DNA of 64,000 bases, taken from Clostridia bacterium (lineage in GTDB: Bacteria; Bacillota; Clostridia; Oscillospirales; Acutalibacteraceae). Shown here in pieces: positions 17,068 through 26,957 of the stretch (the first letter of the stretch is position 1; each line of letters begins with the position of its first letter). The DNA lies in NCBI GenBank assembly GCA_017465085.1, contig JAFTWW010000046.1, positions 1-64,000 of the forward strand, in the 5' to 3' direction. A program made the position numbers and the translations under genes. Under the pieces are notes generated by a model. It worked only from the letters and a program-made list of their open reading frames with translations. It was not told the DNA's origin and ran no database searches.

Positions 17068-17096
17068 CTTTCTTATAATTATCGGAGGTAAAAGTA

Positions 17097-18245
17097 ATGG
17101 CAAAGGCACCAAAAATCACAAAAACCGTAAATATGAGTGAGGATAAGGAAAAGGCCCTCGCTACTGCGGTAGAGCAGATTGAAAGGCAGTACGGTAAGGG
17201 TACCGTTATGCGCCTTGGCGAAAATGCATCTATGAACGTTGAGCATATCAGAACGGGCTCCATAGCTCTTGATATGGCCCTTGGTATCGGCGGTATTCCT
17301 AAGGGAAGAATCGTTGAGATTTACGGCCCCGAATCCTCGGGTAAAACTACGGTGGCTCTCCACTGTGTTGCCGAGGCTCAGAAGGCAGGCGGCACCGCCG
17401 CGTTTATCGATGTTGAACACGCTCTTGATCCCGTATATGCCGCAGCCTTAGGCGTTGATATTGATAGCCTTTTGGTTTCTCAGCCCGATTCGGGTGAGCA
17501 GGCGCTGGAAATCACCGAGGCGCTTGTTCGTTCAGGCGCTATTGATATCGTTGTAATTGACTCGGTAGCGGCCCTCGTTACCCGCGCAGAAATCGAAGGT
17601 GAAATGGGTGAATCTCACGTAGGTCAGTTGGCCCGTCTTATGTCACAGGCTCTAAGAAAGCTTACAGGCGCCCTTTCAAAATCCAACTGCTCGGCCATTT
17701 TCATCAATCAGCTTCGTGAGAAGATAGGTGTGCTCTACGGCAACCCCGAAACTACCACGGGCGGCAGAGCGCTTAAGTTCTATTCAAGCGTTCGTATTGA
17801 TATCCGTAAGGTTGAGGCCATTAAGAACGGCAGCGAAATGATAGGCTCGAGAACAAGAGCAAGAGTGGTTAAGAATAAGGTTGCTCCTCCCTTCAGAGAG
17901 GCAGAGTTTGATGTTATGTACGGCAAGGGTATCTCCCGTGAGGGCGAGCTTGTTGATATGGGACTCAACTTTGAAATCATCAAGCGTTCGGGCGCTTGGT
18001 TTTATTACGGTGAGGACCGTTTGGCGCAAGGCCGTGATAATGTTAAGCAGCTCTTTATTGATAATAAGGAATTGGCTCTGGAGATTGAGGAAAAAATCCT
18101 TGCCAAATACCGCGAAGCCATTGAGGGTAAGGGCGAAACGCAGGAGGCCGAGAATGAGCCTACCATCACACCCGTTGATGCGGCAGATTTAGAGCCCGTA
18201 AGACCTCGCAAAAAGGTTGATATCGATATCGCGGTTGATGAATAA
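17097..18245 (+). CDS. recA: recombinase RecA
   Basis: RecA forms filaments on single-stranded DNA, drives strand exchange in repair, and triggers LexA self-cleavage. The 382-residue protein has the Walker A motif GPESSGKT at 77-84, Walker [12 protein letters not shown], loop L1 with [12 protein letters not shown] and loop L2 [22 protein letters not shown]. The C-terminal tail is acidic with a final basic patch, as in other Clostridia. A GGAGG ribosome site precedes the ATG. recX starts at the last base of its stop codon. Confidence 0.98.
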   Translation: MAKAPKITKTVNMSEDKEKALATAVEQIERQYGKGTVMRLGENASMNVEHIRTGSIALDMALGIGGIPKGRIVEIYGPESSGKTTVALHCVAEAQKAGGTAAFIDVEHALDPVYAAALGVDIDSLLVSQPDSGEQALEITEALVRSGAIDIVVIDSVAALVTRAEIEGEMGESHVGQLARLMSQALRKLTGALSKSNCSAIFINQLREKIGVLYGNPETTTGGRALKFYSSVRIDIRKVEAIKNGSEMIGSRTRARVVKNKVAPPFREAEFDVMYGKGISREGELVDMGLNFEIIKRSGAWFYYGEDRLAQGRDNVKQLFIDNKELALEIEEKILAKYREAIEGKGETQEAENEPTITPVDAADLEPVRPRKKVDIDIAVDE

Positions 18246-18871
18246 TGACTGTAGAGGAAATAAAAAGGCAGAAAGGGCATCTTTATAAGATTACCCTTTC
18301 TGATAATTCCTCTTTTTTGGTGGATTGCGATGTATGCGAAGCCATACCTATAGTAACGGGTAAGGAGCTATCCAAAGAGGAAATAACCGATATACTCAAA
18401 ACCTCGGATTACGAGCGGGCCAAATCAAGAGCCCTTTGGTTTCTTGATAGGGGTGACCGCACCGAGAAGAGTTTATACGAAAAATTAGTTGCGGCAAAAA
18501 TATCGCCTGAGCAATGCGCAAGGGCAATTGCAAGGCTTAAGGAGTTAGGCCTTATAGATGACCGCCGCTATGCAAAAAACTATGCCGAAAGGTGTATAGA
18601 AAGTAATATATCCAAAAGGGAAACCTATGGGAAATTGATGCAAAAGGGTGTGCCCAAGGATATTATAAGGGAGGTTTTAGAGGAAACTCAGGTTGATGAG
18701 GTTTCTCAGATAACAGCCCTTATAAAAAAGAAATATGCAAATAAATTGGATTCCAGGGAAAACACGGCAAAGGTTGTAGCCGCCCTTATGCGAAAGGGCT
18801 TTAGCTATCCTGCCGTCAAAGAGGCTTTAAGAGCCTATGGAGAAGAATTAGAATATATTGACGGGGAATAG
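18245..18871 (+). CDS. recX: regulatory protein RecX
   Basis: RecX binds RecA filaments and limits RecA activity. The 208-residue protein is made of repeated three-helix units, with ALWFLDRGDRTEKSLYEKL as the first and LGLIDDRRYAKNYAERCI as the second, the canonical RecX signature. Its ATG overlaps the recA stop codon (TAATG), so expression is tightly coupled to recA. This is the usual recA-recX arrangement. Confidence 0.93.
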   Translation: MTVEEIKRQKGHLYKITLSDNSSFLVDCDVCEAIPIVTGKELSKEEITDILKTSDYERAKSRALWFLDRGDRTEKSLYEKLVAAKISPEQCARAIARLKELGLIDDRRYAKNYAERCIESNISKRETYGKLMQKGVPKDIIREVLEETQVDEVSQITALIKKKYANKLDSRENTAKVVAALMRKGFSYPAVKEALRAYGEELEYIDGE

Positions 18872-18874
18872 AAA

Positions 18875-20197
18875 ATGTACAAGGTCAGTATGGTAAGTCT
18901 CGGCTGTCCCAAAAATCAGGTGGATGCCGAAATGATGTTAAGCCTTCTTAAAGATGGCGGTTTTCAGATAGGTGTGGAAGAGGCCGAGGCAGATGCCATC
19001 ATTATTAATACCTGCGGCTTTATAGAGGCGGCTAAGGAAGAGGCTATTGAAAATATCCTCGAAGCCTCCCGATATAAAGCTGAAGGCAACTGCAAGGCGC
19101 TTATAGTTACAGGCTGCCTTGCCGAACGATATAAGTATGATGTTACCGAGGAGATACCCGAGGTAGATGTTTGCGTGGGTATAGGCTCCAACGGTAAAAT
19201 CGCGCAGATTGTTAAAGCTGCCATTGAGGGCAGAAGAGAAAACTCCTTCGGCAGTAAATACGATTTGGAGCTCAGCGGCGAAAGAATTTTAGGGGGCTAC
19301 CCCTTTACCGCATATCTTAAAATTGCCGATGGCTGTGATAACTGCTGTACCTATTGCGCAATCCCCCTTATCCGCGGCAGAATGAGAAGCAGAACAATAG
19401 AAGATTGCGTAAGCGAGGCTAAAAGGTTAGCCGAAAGAGGAGTTAAGGAGCTTATCGTTGTGGCTCAGGATACCACCGCCTACGGCGAGGATATTTACGG
19501 CTGTTCTAAATTGCCCGAGCTTTTAAGCGAGCTTTGCAAAATCGAGGGACTTCACTGGATAAGAACTCTTTATACCTATCCCGAGCGGATAAGCGATGAG
19601 CTTTTAGAGGTAATTGCAAAGGAAAAGAAATTGGTAAAATATCTTGATATACCCTTGCAGCATATAAACGGAGATATTCTTAAAAAGATGAATCGAAGGG
19701 GCAACCGTGAGAGTATTACCGCGTTGCTTGAAAGAATAAGGGATAAGGTTAAGGGTATAACCCTAAGAACTACCCTTATAACAGGCTTCCCCACCGAAAC
19801 TAATGAGCAGTTTTGCGAGATGGCTCAGTTTGTAAAGGAAGCTCGGTTTGACCGCCTCGGCTGTTTTACCTACTCTGCCGAGGAGGATACTATCGCCGCC
19901 AACATGGCAGGGCAGATAGAAGAGCAAACCAAGGTGGATAGAATGGAGCATATAATGGAGCTTCAGATGGATATATCCGCCGAAAAAATGCAGGAAAAAA
20001 TCGGAAACGTGGCCGAGGTTCTCATAGAGGGCTACGATGATTATATAAAATGTTATTTTGGCAGAACAGCCGCCGATGCTCCAGAGATTGATGGAAAAAT
20101 CTTCTTTGTGTCAGCAAGGCGACTTAAAATAGGTGATTTCGTTAAAGTAAGAATTAACGATACACTTGAATATGATTTATTAGGAGAGTTGATTTAG
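18875..20197 (+). CDS. rimO: ribosomal protein S12 methylthiotransferase RimO
   Basis: RimO is a radical-SAM enzyme that adds a methylthio group to an aspartate of ribosomal protein S12. The 440-residue protein has an N-terminal UPF0004 domain starting VSLGCPKNQVDAE with its three cluster cysteines, the radical-SAM CX3CX2C motif in DGCDNCCTYCAIP, and a C-terminal TRAM domain. The N-terminal VDAE form and the short TRAM favour RimO over MiaB or MtaB. It follows recX by three bases and precedes pgsA by one. Confidence 0.95.
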   Translation: MYKVSMVSLGCPKNQVDAEMMLSLLKDGGFQIGVEEAEADAIIINTCGFIEAAKEEAIENILEASRYKAEGNCKALIVTGCLAERYKYDVTEEIPEVDVCVGIGSNGKIAQIVKAAIEGRRENSFGSKYDLELSGERILGGYPFTAYLKIADGCDNCCTYCAIPLIRGRMRSRTIEDCVSEAKRLAERGVKELIVVAQDTTAYGEDIYGCSKLPELLSELCKIEGLHWIRTLYTYPERISDELLEVIAKEKKLVKYLDIPLQHINGDILKKMNRRGNRESITALLERIRDKVKGITLRTTLITGFPTETNEQFCEMAQFVKEARFDRLGCFTYSAEEDTIAANMAGQIEEQTKVDRMEHIMELQMDISAEKMQEKIGNVAEVLIEGYDDYIKCYFGRTAADAPEIDGKIFFVSARRLKIGDFVKVRINDTLEYDLLGELI

Positions 20198-20198
20198 T

Positions 20199-20789
20199 AT
20201 GAATACCCCAAATAAGCTAACCCTTGCAAGAATGATAGCAACCCCCATATTTATGGCAACAATGCTTATAGAGTTCCCCTATCATTATCTGGTTTCTTTA
20301 ATACTTTTTGCCGCTGCATCTCTTACCGATATGATAGATGGCAAAATGGCGAGAAAGTATAACCTCGTTACAGATTTCGGTAAGTTTTTAGATCCCCTTG
20401 CCGATAAGATGTTAACAACCTCTGCCTATTTAGGCTTTATGTATTTATATTCAGGAAACCTAGGCAAGCAGATGACCGCTATAGTATTTATAGTTCTCTT
20501 CCGTGAGTTTATGGTATCATCCTTAAGGCTTGTAACCGCAAAGTCAGGATTGGTTGTTGCCGCTAATATCTGGGGCAAGTTAAAAACCGTATCTCAGATG
20601 GTAGGCTTGGTAACTGCATTATTCTTCTGTACTATTATAAAGGATTTTGGTCTGATTCAGAGTGCGCAGGCTTGCTATGTCATAGATGTTATAATAATGG
20701 TACTGTTTTGGATTTCTGCAGTTCTTTGCGTTATTTCGGGCCTTATATACCTTAATGAGTGTAAAAGCTATATCAATTCTTCAAAATAA
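20199..20789 (+). CDS. pgsA: CDP-diacylglycerol-glycerol-3-phosphate 3-phosphatidyltransferase
   Basis: PgsA makes phosphatidylglycerol phosphate, the committed step to phosphatidylglycerol, in the membrane. The CDP-alcohol phosphotransferase motif DGx2ARx8Gx3Dx3D reads DMIDGKMARKYNLVTDFGKF and continues LDPLADK, with all catalytic aspartates. The 196 residues form about six membrane helices, the normal size. It sits in the rimO-pgsA arrangement common in Firmicutes, although recA lies upstream rather than downstream. Confidence 0.95.
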   Translation: MNTPNKLTLARMIATPIFMATMLIEFPYHYLVSLILFAAASLTDMIDGKMARKYNLVTDFGKFLDPLADKMLTTSAYLGFMYLYSGNLGKQMTAIVFIVLFREFMVSSLRLVTAKSGLVVAANIWGKLKTVSQMVGLVTALFFCTIIKDFGLIQSAQACYVIDVIIMVLFWISAVLCVISGLIYLNECKSYINSSK

Positions 20790-20821
20790 ATTTTAGGCTA
20801 TCCAGAAGGAAAGTGATTGCT

Positions 20822-21463
20822 TTGTTCAAAAGACTTATAGAGGATGTAAAGGCGGTTATGGACCGCGACCCCGCCGCAACAAGCTTTTTAGAGGTGTGGC
20901 TGTTATACCCAGGTGTTAAGGCTATCCGCCGCCACCGCAGAGCCCATTTCTTTTATAAACACAATATGCATTTTTTAGCCCGTCTTATCTCCCAGAGAAC
21001 TCTCAGAAAAACGGGCATAGAGATTCACCCTGGCGCTACCTTGGGTAGAAGACTTGTTATTGACCACGGAACAGGTATCGTTATAGGCGAAACCACCGAA
21101 ATAGGCGATGATGTGCTTATCTATCAGGGTGTAACTCTGGGCGGTACAGGTAAGGATGTGGGCAAACGCCACCCCACCGTTGGCAACAATGTTATGATAA
21201 GCGCGGGCGCCAAGGTGTTAGGCCCCCTTAAAATAGGGGATAACTCCCGCATAGCCGCAGGCGCCGTGGTGCTCCACGAGGTGCCCCCCAACTCAACCGT
21301 TGTGGGTGTTCCCGCCCGTGTTGTAAAGCAGAACGGCAAAAAGATAGAGGAGAGGGCTCCTCTTGATCAGATTCATATTCCCGACCCCGTTAAAGCGGAA
21401 ATCGACCGTCTTAATAAAGAGGTCAAGGATTTATCAAACTTAGTAAAATCTCTCGCAGAATAA
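20822..21463 (+). CDS. cysE: serine O-acetyltransferase
   Basis: CysE acetylates serine with acetyl-CoA to give O-acetylserine, the precursor of cysteine. It shows the N-terminal FKRLIEDVKAVMDRDPAA region and then left-handed beta-helix hexapeptide repeats with GIEIHPGATLGRRLVIDHGTG and GVTLGGTG. The start is judged to be TTG at 20822, which matches the usual CysE N-terminus and is well spaced from GAAGGAAAG; GTG at 20813 is the alternative. It lies 11 bases before cysS, so cysteine synthesis and its charging to tRNA are co-transcribed. Confidence 0.93.
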   Translation: MFKRLIEDVKAVMDRDPAATSFLEVWLLYPGVKAIRRHRRAHFFYKHNMHFLARLISQRTLRKTGIEIHPGATLGRRLVIDHGTGIVIGETTEIGDDVLIYQGVTLGGTGKDVGKRHPTVGNNVMISAGAKVLGPLKIGDNSRIAAGAVVLHEVPPNSTVVGVPARVVKQNGKKIEERAPLDQIHIPDPVKAEIDRLNKEVKDLSNLVKSLAE

Positions 21464-21474
21464 GAGGCAATAAA

Positions 21475-22854
21475 ATGAAAATCTTTAACACACTTACAAG
21501 ACAGAAGGATGAATTTATCCCCATCAAAGAGGGCGAGGCGAAAATCTATGCCTGCGGCCCCACCGTTTATAACTATATCCACATCGGCAACGCAAGACCC
21601 CTTTGCGTTTTTGATGTTTTACGCCGTTATCTCGAATGGCGCGGCTATAAGGTAACCTTCGTTCAGAACTTTACCGATATTGATGATAAGCTTATCCGCA
21701 AAGCCAATGAAGAGGGTATAACCGTAAAAGAGGTTGCCGAGCGTTATATTAAGGAGTTCTGGGTGGATGCCAAAGGGCTCAATGTCCGCGAGGCTTCCGT
21801 TCATCCTAAGGCCACCGAAAATATCGATGAGATTATCCGCATCATATCCGAGCTCTATGAAAAGGGCTATGCCTATAAGGCAGGGGGAGATGTATATTTC
21901 CGCGCCAAGAATTTTTCTGATTACGGAAAATTATCCCATCAGCCCCTTGAGGATTTAGAGGCGGGCGCCCGAATAGAAACGGGTGATATTAAGGAAGACC
22001 CTATGGATTTCTGTCTTTGGAAGGGCGCTAAAGAGGGTGAGCCCTATTGGGAATCGCCCTGGGGCAACGGCAGACCGGGTTGGCATATTGAGTGCTCGGC
22101 TATGGCAGGAAGATACCTTGGTAAAACCATTGATATCCACTGCGGCGGCCTTGACCTTATTTTCCCCCATCACGAAAACGAAATTGCTCAGAGTGAATGC
22201 GCCAACGGTTGCGATTTTGCGCACTATTGGATGCACAACGGCTTCATAAATGTGGATAATCATAAGATGTCCAAATCCCTTAACAATTTCTTTACGGTAA
22301 GGGATGTGGCAAATGTTTACGGCTATGAGCCCATCCGTTATCTTATGATTTCTTCACAGTACAGAGGCCCCATAAACTATTCTGTTGATATATTAGAGCA
22401 GGGCAAAAATGCCCTTGACCGCCTTTATACCTGCCGCGATAATATTGATTTCGCCCTTAAAAACGCCCAAGAGGGCGGAGATATACCTGCATTTATCGAG
22501 AGCAGAAAGAATGAGTTCATCACCGCTATGGAGGATGACCTTAACACCGCCGATGCCTTAGCGGCTCTCTTCGGCCTTGTAAGAGATATTAACACCGCTG
22601 TTGCCGATGGCGCTAAAAAGGCAACACTCGAAGCCTTTGCAAAGGCCTTCGATGAGTTAACCGAGGTTTTAGGTCTTGTCTATAACCGTAAGACCGAGGC
22701 TCTCGATAGTGAAATCGAAGAGCTTATCGAACAGCGTACCGCCGCCCGAAAGGCAAAGGATTTTAAGACTGCCGACCAAATCCGTGATAAGCTCAAGGAA
22801 ATGGGCATCATTCTTGAGGATACCCCTCAGGGCGTAAAATGGACCAGAGCGTAA
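21475..22854 (+). CDS. cysS: cysteinyl-tRNA synthetase
   Basis: CysS charges tRNA-Cys. The 459-residue class I synthetase has [18 protein letters not shown] with the zinc Cys27 and the HIGN signature at 36-39, the zinc-site segment [10 protein letters not shown], and the KMSKS loop in HKMSKSLNN. The C-terminal DALR-type helical domain ends [14 protein letters not shown]. The 3-prime end overlaps the next gene by 16 bases. Confidence 0.97.
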   Translation: MKIFNTLTRQKDEFIPIKEGEAKIYACGPTVYNYIHIGNARPLCVFDVLRRYLEWRGYKVTFVQNFTDIDDKLIRKANEEGITVKEVAERYIKEFWVDAKGLNVREASVHPKATENIDEIIRIISELYEKGYAYKAGGDVYFRAKNFSDYGKLSHQPLEDLEAGARIETGDIKEDPMDFCLWKGAKEGEPYWESPWGNGRPGWHIECSAMAGRYLGKTIDIHCGGLDLIFPHHENEIAQSECANGCDFAHYWMHNGFINVDNHKMSKSLNNFFTVRDVANVYGYEPIRYLMISSQYRGPINYSVDILEQGKNALDRLYTCRDNIDFALKNAQEGGDIPAFIESRKNEFITAMEDDLNTADALAALFGLVRDINTAVADGAKKATLEAFAKAFDELTEVLGLVYNRKTEALDSEIEELIEQRTAARKAKDFKTADQIRDKLKEMGIILEDTPQGVKWTRA

Positions 22855-23570
22855 AGTTATCTCCCATAGGAGATGGTATAGAAATATTCGTATCCCCTCA
22901 CCACACCTTCGGTACCGATGCGGTACTGCTCAGCGATTTCGCAAGAGCCACCAAAAAGGATAGCCTTGTGGATTTAGGCACAGGCTGTGGAATAATACCC
23001 TTTTTGATGCTCCGCGATGGTAACTGTCAAGGGGCTGTGGGCGTGGATATTTCGGCCGAGGCGATAGAGCTTGCCGAGCTTACAAAGGAAAAATACGGTC
23101 TTCAAAAATTCACCGCTGTCCTCTCCGATCTTAAGGAGTTAAAGGGCAGGGTGGATTTCGGCTGTCATACCCTTGTTACCTGCAACCCTCCCTATAAGGC
23201 GGCGGGAGCGGGTATTAAAAACCCCGATAGTGTGCTTAGTACCGCCCGTCACGAAGTGGCGTGCAGTCTTGAGGATATTATTGCCGTTTCAGCAAAGCTG
23301 CTTAGAACTACGGGCAGGCTTTGTATGTGTCACAGGCCCGAGCGTCTTGCCGAGCTTATGAGCCTTATGCGGCAGTATAAGATCGAGCCTAAAAGGCTTC
23401 GTCTTGTATGTCAGAGGAAAGGCGAGGAGCCTTGGCTTGTTCTGGTAGAGGGCAGGCGTTGCGGCAAAACGGGGCTTAGAATTGAGCCCGACCTTTATGT
23501 AGAAGAAAACGGAGCACTCAGTGATGAAATGATAAGGATTTACGGTCCTTATAAGGAGGCGTATCTTTAA
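22839..23570 (+). CDS. tRNA1(Val) (adenine37-N6)-methyltransferase-like protein
   Basis: A 243-residue class I SAM-dependent methyltransferase of the TrmN6/YabB type, which methylates A37 of a valine tRNA. SAM motif I reads VDLGTGCGIIPFLML, and the N6-adenine catalytic motif NPPY is in LVTCNPPYKAAGAG. The opening segment FGTDAVLLSDFA is typical of the family. It overlaps cysS by 16 bases and shares its last base with rsmI. In many Firmicutes this gene is next to rsmI (yabB-yazA-rsmI), which supports the call. Confidence 0.88.
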   Translation: MDQSVKLSPIGDGIEIFVSPHHTFGTDAVLLSDFARATKKDSLVDLGTGCGIIPFLMLRDGNCQGAVGVDISAEAIELAELTKEKYGLQKFTAVLSDLKELKGRVDFGCHTLVTCNPPYKAAGAGIKNPDSVLSTARHEVACSLEDIIAVSAKLLRTTGRLCMCHRPERLAELMSLMRQYKIEPKRLRLVCQRKGEEPWLVLVEGRRCGKTGLRIEPDLYVEENGALSDEMIRIYGPYKEAYL

Positions 23571-24406
23571 TGAGCGGTAAGCTTTATGTTGTGGGCACCC
23601 CCATAGGCAATTTGGAGGATTTCTCACCGAGAGCAAAAAGAATTTTATCAGAAGTCGATTTTATCGCCGCCGAGGATACGCGGGTAACACTTAAGCTTCT
23701 TAATCATTTTGAAATAAAAAAAGAGCTTGTTTCATATTTTGAGCATAATAAAAAGGAGAAGGGCCCTGAGCTTATAGCCCGTATGTTAAGGGGCGAGGTT
23801 TGCGCTCTTGTTACAGATGCGGGTATGCCCGCCATATCCGATCCGGGTGAAGATTTGGTGCGTGAGGCTCATAATGAGGGTATAGCCGTTGAATCGGTAC
23901 CGGGCCCCACCGCCTTTGCCACCGCCCTTGCTATATCGGGTATGCCATCGGCAAGATTTTGTTTTGAGGGCTTTTTATCAGCCGATAAAAAGGAGAGAAA
24001 GGAACAGCTTGAGGCTATCAAGAATGAGGAAAGAACTATAATCTTCTATGAGGCTCCGCATAAGCTGATTTCGGCTCTTTCGGATATGATGGCAGTTTTC
24101 GGCAACCGCAAAATTGCCGTTGTTAAGGAGCTTACTAAGATTCACGAAAATGTATTAAAGACTGACCTTTGGTCAGCCCTTAAATATTTTAATGCAAATG
24201 CGCCAAAGGGCGAGTATGTCCTTATAATTGAGGGGGCAGGTCCTATGGAGAAAAAGGAATACACAATCGATGAGGCATTAAGTATTGCCAAGGGGCTTAT
24301 GGAAAAGGGCCTCTCCGCCTCGGAGGCCGCTAAGGAGGCGGCATCCGTAACGGGAATTAAAAAGGGCGATATTTATCGCAAGATGGTAGAAAGTGTGAGG
24401 GATTAG
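23570..24406 (+). CDS. rsmI: 16S rRNA (cytidine1402-2'-O)-methyltransferase
   Basis: RsmI methylates the ribose of C1402 in the 16S rRNA decoding site. The 278-residue protein shows the tetrapyrrole-methylase-type fold with LYVVGTPIGNLEDFSPRA, AAEDTRVTLKLL, LVTDAGMPAISDPG and SVPGPTAFATALAISG, all hallmark segments. Its ATG overlaps the stop codon of the preceding methyltransferase. The C-terminal HTH-like region includes GLSASEAAKEAASVTG. Confidence 0.96.
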   Translation: MSGKLYVVGTPIGNLEDFSPRAKRILSEVDFIAAEDTRVTLKLLNHFEIKKELVSYFEHNKKEKGPELIARMLRGEVCALVTDAGMPAISDPGEDLVREAHNEGIAVESVPGPTAFATALAISGMPSARFCFEGFLSADKKERKEQLEAIKNEERTIIFYEAPHKLISALSDMMAVFGNRKIAVVKELTKIHENVLKTDLWSALKYFNANAPKGEYVLIIEGAGPMEKKEYTIDEALSIAKGLMEKGLSASEAAKEAASVTGIKKGDIYRKMVESVRD

Positions 24407-24409
24407 AAT

Positions 24410-25939
24410 ATGAAGGATAATCAAAATGAGTTCGGCTTTGAATTTATAGGCGATTTTGAGGATATTTCCTCAAGTAGTGAGGAAAGCAACCTTGAGTTTG
24501 AGGATATTGTATCTGATTCAAGCTTCGAGGGTAAAGGCTTCGTAGTTTTGGAGGACTTGGAATTCGAAGAGGAAAAGAAGGGAATAGCAGGTATGTTCCG
24601 AAAACTCAAAAAGCGGTGGAAAAAGCTTAAAAAGGGTCAGAAAGCGGCAATCATTTCGGTAACCGCAGTAGTCCTTGCCGCCGTTCTTATTATTACCATA
24701 CCTCATATGATATACAATTACAGATATCTTACAGGCGATAATGAGGAGCTGGGCTTTACCGATATCATCGATGAAGAGGTTGTAAATATAGCCCTCTTCG
24801 GTATTGATGCGCGTTCCACCAAATCCTTTAAGGGCTTATCGGATAGTATTATGATTTTAAGCCTTAATACCGAAACTAAAAAGGTTAAGATTATTTCGGT
24901 TATGCGCGATTCCCTTGTACCTATGAACTATAAAGGCAAAACCACCTATGGCAAGATAACCACCGCCTATTCAAAGGGCGGTCCCGAGCTTGCAATTAAA
25001 ACCTTAAATCAGAATTTCGGCCTTGATATTTCGGAGTACGCCACCGTTAATTTCTACGGTATGGCAGATATTATAGATGCTGTGGGCGGTATTGATGTTA
25101 CCCTTACCGAAAGGGAGGTAACAGCCAGAGGCTCGGTTCACGGCATAAACGATATGATACAGGAGCTTTGTGTGTATCTCGGCTACAACCCCGAAAAATA
25201 CTATGTTAAAAAGGCGGGTGAGCAGCACCTGAACGGCGTTCAGGCGGTTGCCTATGCCCGTATCCGCCATGTTGCAAACATCTGGGGAACAAATAACGAT
25301 TACGGCAGAACAGACCGTCAGCGTTACGTTATGGAACAGCTTTTCAATAAGGCTACGCAGATGAAGAAATCTCAATATACCAAGATGATTAAGGCTCTTA
25401 TTCCCTGCACGGAAACCTCGCTTTCTATGTCGGAAATATTCTCACTTGCTGTGGATATTCTTCTTAAGGAGCCTACCTTCGAGCAAACCCGCGTTCCTCA
25501 GCCCGAGTTCGCTATGACCTCGCCTCAGGGAAGCTTTGGCGCGGTGGTTTATTATGACCTTGATTACGCATCAGAGGTTATACACGCCGTAATCTACGAT
25601 GATATGACCATCGAGGATTATGTGGCTCAAAACGGAATTAAGAAGAACGATTGGTATAGAAAGGCTGTGGGCTCTTATCAGACTGTGGGCTCTTCAAGCT
25701 CCGTTTCATCGGCGCCCGAAACCACACAGCCCGATAATACCGTTTCTTCTGATACCTCATCACTCACCTCTTCTGATGATGATACAAGTACCAATATAAC
25801 CTCATCGGACGAAACCTTAAGCACCGATAGTAGCTCAGATGCGAGCGGCGGAGATGTAAGTAGCGAAACTCCCGTTGAAAGCGGCAATGATATCACCGAA
25901 AACGAAACTCCTGCTGATAACGGTGAAGCAGATGAGTAA
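24410..25939 (+). CDS. LytR-CpsA-Psr (LCP) family glycopolymer transferase
   Basis: LCP enzymes attach wall teichoic acids or capsular glycopolymers to peptidoglycan on the outer membrane face. The 509-residue protein has an acidic N-terminal cytosolic tail (about 1-65), a basic patch, one membrane helix (about 78-100) and the LCP catalytic domain (about 125-355). That domain carries IALFGIDARSTKSFKGLSDS, SVMRDSLV and the Arg-rich AYARIRH and GRTDRQR motifs. The final 85 residues are Ser/Thr/Asp/Glu-rich and low in complexity, unusual for this family and probably disordered. It follows rsmI by three bases and overlaps the next gene by eight. Confidence 0.9.
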   Translation: MKDNQNEFGFEFIGDFEDISSSSEESNLEFEDIVSDSSFEGKGFVVLEDLEFEEEKKGIAGMFRKLKKRWKKLKKGQKAAIISVTAVVLAAVLIITIPHMIYNYRYLTGDNEELGFTDIIDEEVVNIALFGIDARSTKSFKGLSDSIMILSLNTETKKVKIISVMRDSLVPMNYKGKTTYGKITTAYSKGGPELAIKTLNQNFGLDISEYATVNFYGMADIIDAVGGIDVTLTEREVTARGSVHGINDMIQELCVYLGYNPEKYYVKKAGEQHLNGVQAVAYARIRHVANIWGTNNDYGRTDRQRYVMEQLFNKATQMKKSQYTKMIKALIPCTETSLSMSEIFSLAVDILLKEPTFEQTRVPQPEFAMTSPQGSFGAVVYYDLDYASEVIHAVIYDDMTIEDYVAQNGIKKNDWYRKAVGSYQTVGSSSSVSSAPETTQPDNTVSSDTSSLTSSDDDTSTNITSSDETLSTDSSSDASGGDVSSETPVESGNDITENETPADNGEADE

Positions 25940-26120
25940 TTGCTGTGAAAACTGCTCGAATTATATCTATGATGATGAGAGTGAGTGCTATATCTGCAAT
26001 ATGCCGCTTGATGAGGATGAAATGGCAAGATTTATCGGTGGCTCGGTGGGTAAGAGCGGATATAATTGTCCCTATTTCGATTTTTATGATGAATATAAAA
26101 TCGTTCGCAAACAAAACTGA
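25932..26120 (+). CDS. small Cys-rich protein, DUF6472-like
   Basis: A 62-residue protein with paired cysteines at 4, 5, 8, 19 and 22 (CCENC and CYIC) and another at 45, arranged like a small zinc ribbon. It is rich in Asp, Glu and Tyr and ends DEYKIVRKQN. That tail and the central LDEDEMARF match the DUF6472 proteins known from Clostridia, whose function is unknown. The ATG at 25932 overlaps the LCP stop by eight bases. Metal binding is inferred from the Cys spacing. Confidence 0.75.
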   Translation: MSNCCENCSNYIYDDESECYICNMPLDEDEMARFIGGSVGKSGYNCPYFDFYDEYKIVRKQN

Positions 26121-26134
26121 AAGGCGGTTTTAAT

Positions 26135-26953
26135 ATGCTTTATGCTTATATCGTGGCATCTGCGGCAATCACCCTTTTTTCAGGCGTAACAACCGCCTCG
26201 GGCTCCATATGGAAAACTCCCCTGATGCTTATAGGCTGCTTCGTGGGCTTCGTGATCGTTCACGCGGCGGTGTTCTTCCTCGCCATACTTGCGGTAAACC
26301 CCAAGAAAAAGGTGCCGAAAGCCCAAACCAAGTTTCTTAGAGCAGTTATAAAATATACCCTTCCCGCCGCCCTTACTCTTGCAAGGGTAACGGTGCATAT
26401 TACGGGGCTTGAAAAGGTGCCCGAGGGCGAGAGATTTTTGCTTGTTTGCAATCATATCCATAATATAGATCCCGCCATCATAATTTATGCCCTGCCCGAT
26501 GCCGAGCTTTCCTTTGTGGGCAAAAAGGAAATAGAGGTAACTATGCCCTTTGTTTATAAGGCGTTTAAGGGGCTTAACTGCATACTTATTGATAGGGAGA
26601 ATAACCGCGAGGGCGCCAAGGCAATTATCGAGGCCTGCCGCCTTATAAAAGAGGATGTTTCATCTATCGGCATCTTCCCCGAAGGGTATACCAGTCTCGA
26701 TGGCAATCTTCAGCCCTTCAGAAACGGCGCTCTTAAAATTGCCACAAAAACAGGTAGTAAGATAGTTGTTTGTTCGCTTGTCGGCACAAAAGAGGCAATT
26801 AAAAACATAATTCTGCATAGGTCCCACATATATCTTGATATAATAGATGTTATTGATACGGCGGATAATACCAACACAAATGAGTTAGGCGATAAAATCC
26901 ATGCCGAGATGCTTGAAAATATCAATAACCGAAAATCAAATAAGGGAGAGTAA
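26135..26953 (+). CDS. plsC: 1-acyl-sn-glycerol-3-phosphate acyltransferase (PlsC-like)
   Basis: PlsC transfers the second acyl chain to lysophosphatidic acid in phospholipid synthesis. Two N-terminal membrane helices precede the acyltransferase domain with the catalytic HX4D motif in CNHIHNIDP, the substrate motif GLNCILIDRENN, and FPEGYTS (the PEG motif). It is 272 residues long, slightly longer than the family core because of the added N-terminal helices. It stands in the same operon as pgsA, another phospholipid gene. Confidence 0.9.
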   Translation: MLYAYIVASAAITLFSGVTTASGSIWKTPLMLIGCFVGFVIVHAAVFFLAILAVNPKKKVPKAQTKFLRAVIKYTLPAALTLARVTVHITGLEKVPEGERFLLVCNHIHNIDPAIIIYALPDAELSFVGKKEIEVTMPFVYKAFKGLNCILIDRENNREGAKAIIEACRLIKEDVSSIGIFPEGYTSLDGNLQPFRNGALKIATKTGSKIVVCSLVGTKEAIKNIILHRSHIYLDIIDVIDTADNTNTNELGDKIHAEMLENINNRKSNKGE

Positions 26954-26957
26954 TGCT

